Positions 1 through 10,454 of a stretch of 64,000 bases of DNA are shown one piece after another; position 1 is the stretch's first letter; every line of letters starts with the position of its first letter. The notes beneath the pieces were generated by a model, which was not told the DNA's origin, did not search any database, and saw only the letters and a list, made by a program, of their open reading frames with translations. Both the position numbers and the translations under genes were made by a program. The stretch is from positions 665,165-729,164 of the forward strand of contig NZ_BCWW01000003.1 in NCBI RefSeq assembly GCF_001894785.1, given 5' to 3'. The stretch comes from Rhodococcoides fascians NBRC 12155 = LMG 3623. Its GTDB lineage: Bacteria; Actinomycetota; Actinomycetes; Mycobacteriales; Mycobacteriaceae.

Positions 1-372
1 CTGGGAGTCGTCTTCATCGCCCACGGGTGGCAGAAGCTCAATACCTTCGGCCTCGACGGCACCGCTGCCAGCTTCGAGGCGATGAACATTCCGGTACCCA
101 CGGCGTCTGCCTACTTCGCAACGTTCGTCGAGCTCATCGGCGGCGGCGCATTGGTTCTCGGCATCTTCACCCCGATCGCCGGTCTGCTGCTGTTCGCCGA
201 CATGTTGGGAGCTGCATTCCTCGTCCACTTCGAGCACGGGGTGTTCGCCACCGAGAACGGCTACGAGCTCGTCGTCGCTCTCGGCGTCGGCGCACTGATG
301 CTCGCGGCGTTCGGTGCCGGTCGCATCAGCATCGACGGAATCACCAAGGGCAAGACCGCAATTCTGCAGTAG
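1..372 (+). CDS. DoxX family membrane protein, 5' end outside window
   Basis: The reading frame is open from the first base and encodes at least 123 residues ending at the stop at 370-372. It shows hydrophobic segments typical of the small four-helix DoxX/DUF3x family: an early glycine-histidine motif (VVFIAHGWQKL), a Phe-Val-Glu-Leu helix followed by GGGALVLGIFTP, and a final helix rich in Ala and Gly. DoxX-like proteins are integral membrane proteins; some act with oxidoreductases, and in mycobacteria one acts with SodA and a rhodanese-like partner in redox defence. The true start lies upstream, so residue numbering is not possible. It converges with pmt, 24 nt away. Family assignment is from the overall pattern; function in this cell is unknown. 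Confidence 0.75.
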   Translation: MGVVFIAHGWQKLNTFGLDGTAASFEAMNIPVPTASAYFATFVELIGGGALVLGIFTPIAGLLLFADMLGAAFLVHFEHGVFATENGYELVVALGVGALMLAAFGAGRISIDGITKGKTAILQ

Positions 373-396
373 TCGGTAGCGATCCGGGTGGGGCTG

Positions 397-1947
397 TCAG
401 CGCCAACTCGGTAACCACAATTGTTCCTGCCACATCTGCGGGGTGATCGGCATCGCGGTGAGGATCGGCCACAGCCACACGAAGTTGGCGATCACCACCG
501 CGATGTACAGGCACACCAGAAGCAGTCCGGTACCGCGTCTCTCGGCCGAGGCGCTCGCTTTTCCGATGATGTCGCCCAGTACCAGTGCGAAGCCCATCAC
601 CATGAACGGCGCGAGCGCCACCGCATAGAAGTAGTACATCTGCCGGTCGAGGGTCGCGAACCAGGGCAACAGTGCGGCACCGTAACCGACGAGAACAGTG
701 GCGTAGCGCCAATCTCGTCGTACCAGAACGGACCACAGCGTCCAGGCGAGCATCGGCAAAGCCAACCACCACATCGCGGGCGTACCGATCAGCATGATCG
801 CCTTCACGCACGACGACGCCGAGCAACCCGACACGCTCTCGCCGTCGGCGAAGTAGTACAGCATGGGGCGTAGGCCCATCGGCCACGTCCACGGCTTGGA
901 TTCCCACGGGTGCCGATTACCTGCCGAATTGGTCAGTCCCTCATGGAAATCGAGCACACTGCCGCTGTAGTACCAGAGCGACCGCAGGGCACCGGGGACG
1001 AAGGAGAACGGTCCGCCGAATCCGATCCCGTTGCCAACCTCGTGTCGGTCGACACCGGTCTCGGAGGTGAACCACGCCCAGTACGTCATCAGGTACACGG
1101 CGATCGGAACGATCACCAGCGCGTACAGCGCGGGTCCGATGTCGCGCACCGCAGTTCCCCGCCACGGTCGGCGAACCCCGTACGAGCGACGAGCAGCCAG
1201 GTCGAACGCCACGCTCAGCAAGCCGAAGAACGCGATGAAATACAGACCCGACCACTTGGTGCCACATGCGAGACCCAGCATGACGCCGGCGCCGAAACGC
1301 CACCACCGCACACCCATTCGAGGGCCGAGATCGCTGACGTCCATGCGGCCCTCGGCTCGGACCGTCCACAGTCTCTTTCGCACGTCGTCGCGGTCGACGA
1401 CCAGGCAACCCAGAGCAGCAGTGACGAACAGGGCCAGAAAGATGTCCAGCATGCCGATGCGGCTGCTGACGAACGTCACACCGTCGACGATGAGCAGAAT
1501 GCCTGCGATCGCACCGATGAGCGTCGAGTGGGTGAGGCGTCGGACGATGCGAATCACCAGCAGTACCAACAGCGTTCCGGCGACCGCGGACGAAAAACGC
1601 CATCCCCAACCGTTGTAGCCGAACAACGCCTCGCCGACGGCGATCAGCTGCTTGCCGACCGGCGGGTGCACCACCAGTCCGTAGGCCGGATTGTCCTCGA
1701 GCCCGCCGCCGGTGAGCACCTGATAACCCTGCGGTGCGTAGTGCTTCTCGTCGAACACCGGCGTTCCGGCGTCGGTGGGGTACCGCAACATCGTGAAGCG
1801 GGTGATCGCACAGATGGCGGTGACGACGAGGGTGACGATCCAGCCGCGTCGTACATCGGTGTCGTGGAACCAGTCGCGCGCGGCAACAGTGGGCCCGGGA
1901 CTGACCATCGACCGGTCGCCGGAGCGCTCAGAGGTCAGCAAGGTCAC
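397..1947 (-). CDS. pmt: Protein O-mannosyltransferase (Pmt, GT39)
   Basis: Multi-pass membrane glycosyltransferase predicted to move mannose from polyprenyl-phosphomannose to Ser/Thr of exported proteins. The 516-residue product has an N-terminal cytoplasmic stretch, a first transmembrane helix near residues 36-52, and then the extracytoplasmic DE pair (residues 66-67, in FDEKHYAP) that is catalytic in the family. A second conserved stretch, HPPVGKQL, follows, and the C-terminal half is a run of hydrophobic helices. Divergent transcription from rsmI, with about 70 nt between them, matches the mycobacterial Rv1002c/Rv1003 arrangement. The first start is a GTG at 1947; an ATG at 1908 (residue 14) is a possible alternative. 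Confidence 0.9.
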   Translation of the reverse strand: MTLLTSERSGDRSMVSPGPTVAARDWFHDTDVRRGWIVTLVVTAICAITRFTMLRYPTDAGTPVFDEKHYAPQGYQVLTGGGLEDNPAYGLVVHPPVGKQLIAVGEALFGYNGWGWRFSSAVAGTLLVLLVIRIVRRLTHSTLIGAIAGILLIVDGVTFVSSRIGMLDIFLALFVTAALGCLVVDRDDVRKRLWTVRAEGRMDVSDLGPRMGVRWWRFGAGVMLGLACGTKWSGLYFIAFFGLLSVAFDLAARRSYGVRRPWRGTAVRDIGPALYALVIVPIAVYLMTYWAWFTSETGVDRHEVGNGIGFGGPFSFVPGALRSLWYYSGSVLDFHEGLTNSAGNRHPWESKPWTWPMGLRPMLYYFADGESVSGCSASSCVKAIMLIGTPAMWWLALPMLAWTLWSVLVRRDWRYATVLVGYGAALLPWFATLDRQMYYFYAVALAPFMVMGFALVLGDIIGKASASAERRGTGLLLVCLYIAVVIANFVWLWPILTAMPITPQMWQEQLWLPSWR

Positions 1948-2015
1948 GTACCGATCGTAGGCGGTGTTCCGGAGTGGGCGGCAGGCCGCTGCACCGCATG
2001 GGAGACACTGGAGAC

Positions 2016-2840
2016 ATGCTCATCCTTGCTGCCACCCCGATGGGAGACGTCGGAGATGCCTCGCAGCGCCTGCGTGATGCCCTCGGTAGTGCCGATGTCG
2101 TGGCCGCCGAAGACACCCGACGCACCAAACAACTGGCGTCCTCCCTCGGCGTGACGATCGGGGGCAGGGTCGTCAGTTTCTACGACCAGGTCGAAACGGC
2201 GCGGCTACCCGCACTGGTCGAGGCCGTCGCCGAGGGAAAGACCGTACTGCTGGTGACCGACGCGGGCATGCCGTCGGTGAGCGATCCGGGCTACCGGTTG
2301 GTCGCGGCCTGCGTCGACGCCGACCTGCCGGTGACCTGCCTGCCCGGACCGTCGGCCGTCACGACCGCCCTCGCACTGTCGGGGCTGCCGGTGGAGCGCT
2401 TCTGCTTCGACGGATTCGCCCCGCGCAAGCAGGGACAGCGGCGCACGTATTTCCAGTCGGTGCTCGCCGAACCGCGTGCCATCGTCTTCTTCGAGGCCCC
2501 GCATCGGCTCGTCGCGTGTCTCGAGGACGCGGTGCACGTTCTCGGCCCCGACCGCCGCGCTGCGGTGTGCCGAGAGCTCACCAAGACCTACGAGGAGGTC
2601 CGCCGCGGCGGACTGGGGGAGCTGCTCGACTGGGCACGTGACGGAGTGCGCGGTGAGATCACCGTCGTACTCGAAGGAGCGGTCGCCGTCGCCGAGGAAC
2701 CCGAGGATCTCGTGGCCGAGGTGGAATCGCTGGTGGCGTCGGGCATGCGGTTGAAGGACGCCTGCGCTCAGGTGGCCGTCGCAGGCGTGTCCAAGCGCGA
2801 GGTGTACGAGGCCGTTCTCGCTGCCCGCAAGGATCAGTGA
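2016..2840 (+). CDS. rsmI: 16S rRNA (cytidine-2'-O)-methyltransferase RsmI
   Basis: SAM-dependent enzyme of the tetrapyrrole-methylase fold that 2'-O-methylates C1402 of 16S rRNA in the decoding centre. The 274-residue product opens with the family pattern LILAATPMGD (GTPIGN in other bacteria), followed by DVVAAEDTRRTKQL and the glycine-rich cofactor loop around VSDPGYRLVAAC. The second half carries FEAPHR and CRELTKTYEEV, both diagnostic of RsmI. I chose the ATG at 2016 because the family motif begins at once after it; the same frame is open to 1974 with an ATG at 1998, so a few extra N-terminal residues are possible. Divergent from pmt. Confidence 0.92.
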   Translation: MLILAATPMGDVGDASQRLRDALGSADVVAAEDTRRTKQLASSLGVTIGGRVVSFYDQVETARLPALVEAVAEGKTVLLVTDAGMPSVSDPGYRLVAACVDADLPVTCLPGPSAVTTALALSGLPVERFCFDGFAPRKQGQRRTYFQSVLAEPRAIVFFEAPHRLVACLEDAVHVLGPDRRAAVCRELTKTYEEVRRGGLGELLDWARDGVRGEITVVLEGAVAVAEEPEDLVAEVESLVASGMRLKDACAQVAVAGVSKREVYEAVLAARKDQ

Positions 2841-2843
2841 GGC

Positions 2844-3272
2844 TCAGCCCACCACGTGCTGGCGTAGCCCTTCGGTCGCTGCCTCGAGAATGGTCTTGGT
2901 GCCCTTCTTGACGAGGAAGCCGGGCAGGGGAGCCTTCGGGTCGACGGTCAGCTCGAATTCGACGTGCGTCCCGTTACCCTTGGGCGTCAACGTGTATCGG
3001 CCTTCCTGGGCCTTCTGCTGGGTGCTCTCCACCAAGCTCCACGACACCTCGTTCTCGCTCCAGGTGTACTGGACCAATTGCTCGTCGTTGATACCGATGA
3101 TCGAGACCTTCATCTTGACGTGGTTCGGCCGACCGTCGTCGAAGCGGTCGACCACCTCGCACTTCTTGTGCACGGGAGACCACGAGGGGATGCCTTCGAC
3201 ATCGGCGAGGACGTCGAGAATTTTCGCTGCGTCCGCCTCGATGTCGACGGACTTGTTCACTGTGACTGCCAT
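2844..3272 (-). CDS. SRPBCC (polyketide cyclase/START-like) family protein
   Basis: A 142-residue protein with the layout of the SRPBCC ligand-binding fold: an N-terminal strand (VTVNKSVDIEADAAKIL), the conserved Val-Leu-Ala-Asp-Val-Glu then Trp-Ser (residues about 20-33), a set of antiparallel strands, and a long C-terminal helix ending in EGLRQHVVG. Such proteins bind hydrophobic ligands such as lipids or polyketide-like molecules. It lies 14 nt downstream of an HSL-type lipase/esterase gene on the same strand, so the two are probably co-transcribed and may handle the same lipid. There is no signal peptide; the protein should be cytoplasmic. The ligand cannot be told from sequence. Confidence 0.8.
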   Translation of the reverse strand: MAVTVNKSVDIEADAAKILDVLADVEGIPSWSPVHKKCEVVDRFDDGRPNHVKMKVSIIGINDEQLVQYTWSENEVSWSLVESTQQKAQEGRYTLTPKGNGTHVEFELTVDPKAPLPGFLVKKGTKTILEAATEGLRQHVVG

Positions 3273-3286
3273 GGGGAGAAGGTATC

Positions 3287-4291
3287 TCAGCTTTCTGTAC
3301 TGGGGCTGACGTTACGGGCGAACTCGCCGATGGCGCGTAGTGCGCGACGCGCTTCGGGAACGAAATCGGCGGCCTGGAACACGTGCACCTGATCCTCAAA
3401 GACCTGTAGTTCGCAGTCGACGCCGGCGACGGCGAGGCGCTCCGCCATGAGTTCGGCGTCGGCATAGACCATTTCGGTCGATCCGACCTGGATCAGCACC
3501 GGCGGCAGGCCGGCGAGATCACCGTCGACCGGTGAGACCCGAGGGCCGCGTTCACCTTCGATGACGATCCGTGCGTCGACCCGATCGGCGAGGGCGGTCA
3601 GTGCGGGAACGGCGTTGGACGGAAACACCGAACACTTCTTGGCGTTCTCGTGAGTCAGCTTGCCGGTGGGATCCATGTCGGTCAGCGGCGACATCGTGAA
3701 GATGCCGGCAGGTGCCGGAAGGCCGACGGTACGCAGAGCCAAGGTGACCATGAAAGCGAGATATCCGCCCGCCGAATCCCCGCCCATGATGATCTGGTCC
3801 GGGCGATAGCCGGAATCGAGGAGGAAGCGGTAGGCGTCGACCCCGTCCTCGACGGCGTGTGCGATCGGGTTACGCGGCATCATGCGGTAATTCACCGACA
3901 GAACTGCGCCGTCGACGCTCTTGGAGACGCGTGACGTCATCCGCCGATGAGTCCGCAGTCCACAGCACACGAAGGCGCCGCCGTGCATGTACAGAACGAC
4001 ACGATCGGTTCCGCTGCCCTCGGCCCGAATCCATTCGGCCTCGCATTCGGAGAGCATGACGCGACTGCGGGTGGTGCCGCTGATCTGGGGGACGAGCAGA
4101 CCCGCGTAATCGACCAAACCCATCGGCCACGGCAGCGACGGTGCCTGAGCCCACACCGTCAGGAACGGGCGCACGGTGAACTGCAGGTATTTGGACAGGA
4201 TCTGCGACTGCAGGCTTGCTCCGCGGATATCGCGGCGGCGCGCAGTGGCTGCCGCGTCGGACGTTTTCACTACGGTGAGCGCCGGATTCAT
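3287..4291 (-). CDS. Alpha/beta hydrolase fold-3 (HSL-type) esterase/lipase
   Basis: A 334-residue esterase of the hormone-sensitive-lipase family. The oxyanion-hole motif HGGAF is at residues 103-107 and the nucleophile elbow GDSAG at 171-175 (Ser173). A later Asp in VYADAELM and a His in DQVHVF are the expected rest of the triad. No signal peptide is visible, so it acts in the cytoplasm on short or medium acyl esters. Start choice: the frame is open far upstream, but the ATG at 4291 has a strong ribosome binding site, GGAGG, 8 nt before it, and gives the usual family length. Probably an operon with the SRPBCC gene; divergent from the WS/DGAT gene, suggesting shared lipid metabolism. Confidence 0.87.
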   Translation of the reverse strand: MNPALTVVKTSDAAATARRRDIRGASLQSQILSKYLQFTVRPFLTVWAQAPSLPWPMGLVDYAGLLVPQISGTTRSRVMLSECEAEWIRAEGSGTDRVVLYMHGGAFVCCGLRTHRRMTSRVSKSVDGAVLSVNYRMMPRNPIAHAVEDGVDAYRFLLDSGYRPDQIIMGGDSAGGYLAFMVTLALRTVGLPAPAGIFTMSPLTDMDPTGKLTHENAKKCSVFPSNAVPALTALADRVDARIVIEGERGPRVSPVDGDLAGLPPVLIQVGSTEMVYADAELMAERLAVAGVDCELQVFEDQVHVFQAADFVPEARRALRAIGEFARNVSPSTES

Positions 4292-4478
4292 AGCCGTCGC
4301 CTCCATCCCCGTTGGCTGTTGCAGGGCGCGTGTGCGCCGTGCGTCGGATCCCCGTTCTGTTTGGAACCCCTGGTAACGGACAATAGCGGGTGGGATTTCG
4401 TAAGCGCACGTAAGGTCGTGTTCTGAGTCACATTCGGTGCCGTACCGTGACATAAAACAAATGGAAAAAGGACAGCTC

Positions 4479-5858
4479 ATGGCACTCATGCCCATCACCG
4501 AATCGATGTTTCTGATCGCCGAATCGCGGGAGCACCCGATGCACGTGGGCGGACTGGAGTTGTTCGTACCGCCCGGCGATCCGCACGAGTTCGCACAGGA
4601 AGTGCATCGCAAGTTCACCACTGGTGAAGTGCACGAGCTGTTCCGCAAGCGGCCGGCCCGCCCGGTGCAGATCATGGGAACTCTCGCGTGGGCTTTCGAT
4701 CAGGACGTCGACTTCGAGTACCACGTCAGGCGCGCTGTCTTGCCCTCGCCGGGACGCATCCGCGAGCTGTTCCAGTTTCTCTCGCTCAATCACAGTGCCC
4801 CGCTCGATCGCTACCGGCCGATGTGGGAACTGCACATCATCGAGGGTCTGGCCGACGGCCGAGTTGCGTTGTACACCAAGGTGCATCACTCGCTGGTCGA
4901 CGGCGTCAGCGCGCTGAAGCTCATGCAGCGCACACTCTCGACGGACCCCGAGGATCGCAGCGGAGTGGCGACCTGGGACCCGTCGTTGTTCGGTCGCGGC
5001 AGAAAGAAGGTCGACAAGGCCGAGCCCGGGCGGCTGGCGCAACTGGGCAGCGGCCTGTCCATGGGACGCAAGATTGCCGGCGACCTGGTGGACTTCGCCC
5101 CTGCCTCCGCGCGAATAGGGTTGCGCGCGTTGAAGAAAGAAGGCGCACAGCTACCGCTGCGGGCACCGCGGACAATGTTCAACGTGCCCATCGGCGGCGC
5201 TCGACGCTTCGCGGCGGAGAGCTGGTCGATCGAGCGTATTCGTAAGGTCGGTACCGCTCTCGATGCAACGCTGAACGACATGGTGCTCGCGATGTGCGCC
5301 GGAGCGTTGCGTGCCTACCTCATCGATCAGAACGCGCTCCCCGAGGAGCCACTGATCGCCATGGTGCCGGTCTCGCTGCGCAAGGAGGGTGACAGCAAGG
5401 ACGCCGGTAACTCCGTGACGACCATTCTGTGCAACCTGGGGACCGACGAATCCGATCCACTGCTTCGCCTCGAACGCATCAAGGAGTCCACCGTCCGAGG
5501 CAAGCAGATGATGGGGGAGCTCAACACCCTCGAGGCGCTTGCCGTCGGTGCAATCACCATGGCCCCGTTGTTGTTCGGGCCGGTGCCGGGATTCGTCGAC
5601 TACACCCCGCCGCCGTTCAACGTGATCATCTCCAACGTGCCGGGTTCCAAAGAAGACCTCTACTGGAACGGTGCGAAACTCGACGGCATCTACCCGGCGT
5701 CCATCGTGTGCGACGGGCAGGCGCTCAACATCACCGTCGCCAGCAACGGCGATTCGCTGAACTTCGGGCTCATCGGCTGCCGACGCAGTGTGCCGCACCT
5801 GCAGCGGATGCTCACGCATCTGGAGAACACGTTGGAGGAGCTCGAAAAGGCGGCGTAG
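4479..5858 (+). CDS. Wax ester synthase/diacylglycerol acyltransferase (WS/DGAT)
   Basis: A 459-residue acyl-CoA:alcohol/diacylglycerol acyltransferase, the enzyme family that makes wax esters and storage triacylglycerol in rhodococci and mycobacteria. The active-site motif HHSLVDG is at residues 136-142. Also present are the N-terminal PMHVGG pattern, the PLDRYRPMWELHIIEGL block, and the C-terminal NVIISNVPG(S) motif characteristic of the family. Start choice: ATG at 4479 is preceded at good spacing by AAAGGA; upstream in-frame ATGs at 4437 and 4461 lack this. It acts at the cytoplasmic face of the membrane or on lipid droplets. These genomes usually carry many paralogues, so the in vivo substrate is open. 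Confidence 0.93.
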   Translation: MALMPITESMFLIAESREHPMHVGGLELFVPPGDPHEFAQEVHRKFTTGEVHELFRKRPARPVQIMGTLAWAFDQDVDFEYHVRRAVLPSPGRIRELFQFLSLNHSAPLDRYRPMWELHIIEGLADGRVALYTKVHHSLVDGVSALKLMQRTLSTDPEDRSGVATWDPSLFGRGRKKVDKAEPGRLAQLGSGLSMGRKIAGDLVDFAPASARIGLRALKKEGAQLPLRAPRTMFNVPIGGARRFAAESWSIERIRKVGTALDATLNDMVLAMCAGALRAYLIDQNALPEEPLIAMVPVSLRKEGDSKDAGNSVTTILCNLGTDESDPLLRLERIKESTVRGKQMMGELNTLEALAVGAITMAPLLFGPVPGFVDYTPPPFNVIISNVPGSKEDLYWNGAKLDGIYPASIVCDGQALNITVASNGDSLNFGLIGCRRSVPHLQRMLTHLENTLEELEKAA

Positions 5859-5864
5859 CCCCAT

Positions 5865-5904
5865 GTGAGTGGAACCTCGTAGTGGGCTACGAAGTTCCAC
5901 TCAC
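5865..5904. repeat. 40-nt inverted repeat, copy A of an intergenic repeat family; likely bidirectional terminator
   Basis: Left arm GTGAGTGGAACCTCGTAG (5865-5882) and right arm CTACGAAGTTCCACTCAC (5887-5904) are complementary at 17 of 18 positions around a TGGG loop. It sits exactly between the converging stops of the WS/DGAT gene and metG, so it may end transcription from both sides, although no T-tract follows. Related, more degenerate copies lie at 15228-15270 and 23424-23469. Confidence 0.8.
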
Positions 5905-5910
5905 AAGGGC

Positions 5911-7461
5911 TTACTTCTCCTCGTACTTGGGGAACACCGGCGTCGGGGCCGGGAGAGCGGTGCCGGGCACCGAACGTGTTGCGATGTCGGCGAATTCGCG
6001 GTTCGAAGCCCCGAGCAGGTCGAGGATGCGCGACGCGGAATCGGGCATGACGGGTTGAGCAAGGATGCTCACGATGCGCAACACCTCGATCGTCACGTAC
6101 AGCACGGTGGCCATGCGATCGGGGTCGGTCTTGCGCAGCACCCATGGCTGCTGCAGCGAGAAGTAGCGGTTGGTCTCGCCGAGTACCGACCAGATCGCTT
6201 CGAGTGCGGAATGGATTGCCTGCACGTCGAATTCGCGGCGGCAGATCTCCAGCAGCGCGTCCGCGCGGGCCAGCATCGCCTCGTCCTCGGCGGTGAATGC
6301 ACCCGGTGTCGGGAGCTGTCCTTCGAGGTTCTTCGCCACCATCGTCAGCGAACGCTGCGCGAGGTTGCCCAGTTCGTTGGACAGGTCGGCATTGACGCGG
6401 GCGACGATTGCCTCGTGGCTGTAGCTGCCGTCCTGCCCGAACGAGACCTCGCGGAGAAAGAAGAAGCGCACCGGATCGAGGCCGTAGTTCTCCACCAACG
6501 AGTCGGGGGTCAGCACGTTGCCCAGAGACTTGGACATCTTCTCGCCCTTGACATTCAAGAACCCGTGCACGAACACCCGCTTGGGTAGCTCGATGCCTGC
6601 GGACATCAGGAATGCAGGCCAGTAGACGGTGTGGAACCTCGTGATGTCCTTGCCGATGACGTGCAGATCGGCGGGCCAGAACCTCCGGTACGCCTCCGAG
6701 TCGGTCTCGGGGAAACCCGCACCGGTGAGGTAGTTGGTCAACGCGTCGACCCACACGTACATCACGTGCGCGGGATCGCCGGGTACCGGCACACCCCAGT
6801 CGAATGTGGTCCGAGAGATCGACAGGTCGCGCAGACCGCCCTTGACGAAGTTCACGATCTCGTTGCGGCGCGTGTTCGGCGCGATGAAATCGGGCGACGC
6901 GTCGTACATCTCGAGCAGTTTGTCCTGGTACTGCGAGAGCCGGAAGAAGTACGACGACTCCTCGGTCCACTCGACGGGCGTGTTCGTCTCGGTCGCGACG
7001 CGGGAGCCGTCCTCGGTCAGGGTGGTCTCGGCCTCGGTGTAGAACGCCTCGTCGCGGACCGAGTACCAGCCGGAGTAGGAGTCGAGGTAGATGTCGCCGT
7101 TCGCCTCCATCCGTCGCCACAGTTCCTGGCTGGCGGCATGGTGGTCGGCATCGGTGGTGCGGATGAAGCGGCCGTAGGAGCTCTGCAGCAGATCGTGCGC
7201 CGCCTGGAAGGCGTCGGAATTGCGCGCCGCGAGCTCGCGGACGTCGATGCCCTCGTTCTGCGCGGTCTGCTGCATCTTGAGGCCGTGCTCGTCGGTTCCC
7301 GTCAGAAAACGCACGTCGTAGCCATCGAGGCGCTTAAAGCGCGCGATCGTGTCGGTGGCGATGTATTCGTACGCGTGCCCGATGTGGGGTGCTCCGTTGG
7401 GGTACGCGATTGCCGTGGTGACGTAGAAGGGTGGCCGTGAGGCATCAGCTGGCGCAGTCAT
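5911..7461 (-). CDS. metG: Methionyl-tRNA synthetase
   Basis: Charges tRNA-Met for initiation and elongation. The 516-residue protein has the class I signature HIGH at residues 26-29 and KMSKS at 308-312, plus the family blocks FLTGTDEHG (residues 52-60) and [15 protein letters not shown] text near 235. It is the short form: no CxxC zinc knuckles are visible in the connective insertion and there is no C-terminal tRNA-binding extension, as in other actinobacterial enzymes. Located immediately upstream of, and divergent from, tatD, the same arrangement as in mycobacteria. Start ATG at 7461 is the only sensible one. Confidence 0.96.
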   Translation of the reverse strand: MTAPADASRPPFYVTTAIAYPNGAPHIGHAYEYIATDTIARFKRLDGYDVRFLTGTDEHGLKMQQTAQNEGIDVRELAARNSDAFQAAHDLLQSSYGRFIRTTDADHHAASQELWRRMEANGDIYLDSYSGWYSVRDEAFYTEAETTLTEDGSRVATETNTPVEWTEESSYFFRLSQYQDKLLEMYDASPDFIAPNTRRNEIVNFVKGGLRDLSISRTTFDWGVPVPGDPAHVMYVWVDALTNYLTGAGFPETDSEAYRRFWPADLHVIGKDITRFHTVYWPAFLMSAGIELPKRVFVHGFLNVKGEKMSKSLGNVLTPDSLVENYGLDPVRFFFLREVSFGQDGSYSHEAIVARVNADLSNELGNLAQRSLTMVAKNLEGQLPTPGAFTAEDEAMLARADALLEICRREFDVQAIHSALEAIWSVLGETNRYFSLQQPWVLRKTDPDRMATVLYVTIEVLRIVSILAQPVMPDSASRILDLLGASNREFADIATRSVPGTALPAPTPVFPKYEEK

Positions 7462-7482
7462 GGTGCGCCTACTCTATCCAGC

Positions 7483-8310
7483 GTGAGTAGAGAACGTCCC
7501 GCGCCACCGCTGCCCGATGCCGTCGGCACCCTCGTCGACGCCCACACCCACCTCGATGCCTGCGGAGCGACCGATGCCGCGAGCGTGGCCGCGATCGTCG
7601 ATCGCGCCGAGTCGGTGGGGGTCACCCGGGTTGTCACGATCGCCGACGACCTCGACGCCGCGCGCTTCGCCGTCGACGCTGCATCCTGGGATCCACGGGT
7701 GTGGGCGGCGGTCGCGATCCATCCCACCCGCGCGAACGTGCTCGACGACGCAGCGAAGGCCGAGATCGAACGACTCGCGGCCGATCCCCGCGTCGTCGCT
7801 ATCGGCGAAACGGGTCTGGACTACTACTGGCCCGGCAAGCTCGACGACTGTGCGACGGTCGCGGAGCAGCACGAGGGATTTCGCTGGCACATCGATCTCG
7901 CCAAGCGCCTCGGGAAGCCGCTGATGATCCACAACCGCGAGGCCGACGAGGATCTGCTCGCGGTCCTGGTCGCCGAGGGCGCTCCGGAGACGGTCATCTT
8001 CCACTGCTTCTCCGGCGGGCCCGAGACCGCCAAGGCCTGCGTCGACGCCGGTTACGTTCTCAGCTTCTCGGGGACGGTCAGTTTCAAGAACGCGCATGCG
8101 CTGCGTGAGGCCGCAGTGCTGGTGCCCGACGAGCTGGTGCTGGTGGAAACGGATGCTCCGTTTCTCACGCCGCATCCGTTTCGCGGTGCACCCAACGAGC
8201 CGTACTGCCTGCCGTACACCGCCCGGGCACTGGCCGAGGTTCGTGGCCAGGACCCGGCCGAACTGGCGGCGCATGCCACGGCGAATGCCGAGCGGGTGTA
8301 CGGGCTGTAG
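7483..8310 (+). CDS. tatD: TatD family metal-dependent hydrolase/DNase
   Basis: A 275-residue TIM-barrel amidohydrolase of the TatD family, cytoplasmic metal-dependent 3'-5' exonucleases linked to DNA repair. The metal ligands are visible in order: DAHTHLD near the N-terminus, a GETGLDYYW block carrying the Glu, the His of MIHNRE, the His of IFHCFSG, and the Asp of ETDAPFLTP. The GTG start at 7483 lies 21 nt from the metG start. The gene heads the tatD-rpfB-ksgA-ispE order conserved in this group. No sign of decay. Confidence 0.93.
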   Translation: MSRERPAPPLPDAVGTLVDAHTHLDACGATDAASVAAIVDRAESVGVTRVVTIADDLDAARFAVDAASWDPRVWAAVAIHPTRANVLDDAAKAEIERLAADPRVVAIGETGLDYYWPGKLDDCATVAEQHEGFRWHIDLAKRLGKPLMIHNREADEDLLAVLVAEGAPETVIFHCFSGGPETAKACVDAGYVLSFSGTVSFKNAHALREAAVLVPDELVLVETDAPFLTPHPFRGAPNEPYCLPYTARALAEVRGQDPAELAAHATANAERVYGL

Positions 8311-8355
8311 CTCCTTGGGTTGCGGCGGAGGTACTAATTCGTTACCGTACCGTGA

Positions 8356-9540
<1,185 letters not shown>

Positions 9541-9568
9541 TCACCTGCCCGCCCGTAGAGTTCGCACC

Positions 9569-10444
9569 GTGTCCGAACATGTGAGGGGAGCTGCGGCTCT
9601 GCTCGGTCCTGCCGAAGTCCGCTCTCTCGCTGCCGAGCTCGACGTGCGTCCCACCAAACAACTCGGCCAGAACTTCGTGCACGACGCCAACACCGTGCGA
9701 CGCATCGTCGCTTCCGCCGGTGTCGGACCTCAGGACACCGTCCTCGAAGTCGGTCCCGGCCTCGGATCGTTGACTCTCGCTCTGCTCGATGTGGCCGACG
9801 CCGTTGTCGCGGTCGAGATCGACCCCAAGCTCGCGACCCGGCTGCCCATCACGGTGGCCGACCGCGCCCCCACCCTCGCCGAACGGTTGACGGTCATCGA
9901 AGCCGACGCGTTGCGCGTACGGGCCGAGGACATTCCCGGACACCCGACGGCATTGGTGGCGAACCTGCCGTACAACGTCGCGGTGCCTGTGCTCATTCAC
10001 CTGTTTTCGGAGCTACCCAGCCTGCGGGTGGCCGTGGTGATGGTCCAGGCCGAGGTTGCCGATCGCCTCGCCGCGGTACCGGGAAGCAAGATCTACGGCA
10101 TTCCCAGCGTCAAGGCCCGATTCTTCGGTGACGTCAAACGGGCCGGGGCAGTAGGCCGTTCGGTGTTCTGGCCGGTTCCCAAAGTGGAATCGGGGCTGGT
10201 GCGCATCGATCGATACGCCGAGCCGCCGTGGCCGACCGACACTGCACACCGGAAGTCGGTATTCGCCGTCATCGACGCCTCATTCGCCCAGCGCCGCAAG
10301 ACTTTACGAGCAGCCCTCGCAGGGTGGGCCGGATCACCCGTCGCCGCGGAGCGCAGACTCCGTGAGGCCGGAATCGATCCCACGGCCCGCGGCGAAACCA
10401 TCGACGCGGCTGCGTTCGTTCGCCTGGCGGCTACCGAGGCCTGA
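9569..10444 (+). CDS. ksgA: 16S rRNA dimethyladenosine transferase (KsgA/RsmA)
   Basis: Dimethylates A1518 and A1519 in helix 45 of 16S rRNA, a late step in small-subunit assembly. The 291-residue protein shows the [10 protein letters not shown] opening, the SAM-binding [13 protein letters not shown], the IEADAL block and the catalytic motif [10 protein letters not shown], followed by the small C-terminal helical domain with [13 protein letters not shown] start at 9569, 28 nt after rpfB. In mycobacteria ispE follows directly; here two minus-strand genes separate them. Confidence 0.95.
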   Translation: MSEHVRGAAALLGPAEVRSLAAELDVRPTKQLGQNFVHDANTVRRIVASAGVGPQDTVLEVGPGLGSLTLALLDVADAVVAVEIDPKLATRLPITVADRAPTLAERLTVIEADALRVRAEDIPGHPTALVANLPYNVAVPVLIHLFSELPSLRVAVVMVQAEVADRLAAVPGSKIYGIPSVKARFFGDVKRAGAVGRSVFWPVPKVESGLVRIDRYAEPPWPTDTAHRKSVFAVIDASFAQRRKTLRAALAGWAGSPVAAERRLREAGIDPTARGETIDAAAFVRLAATEA

Positions 10445-10454
10445 CGTCTCGTCC

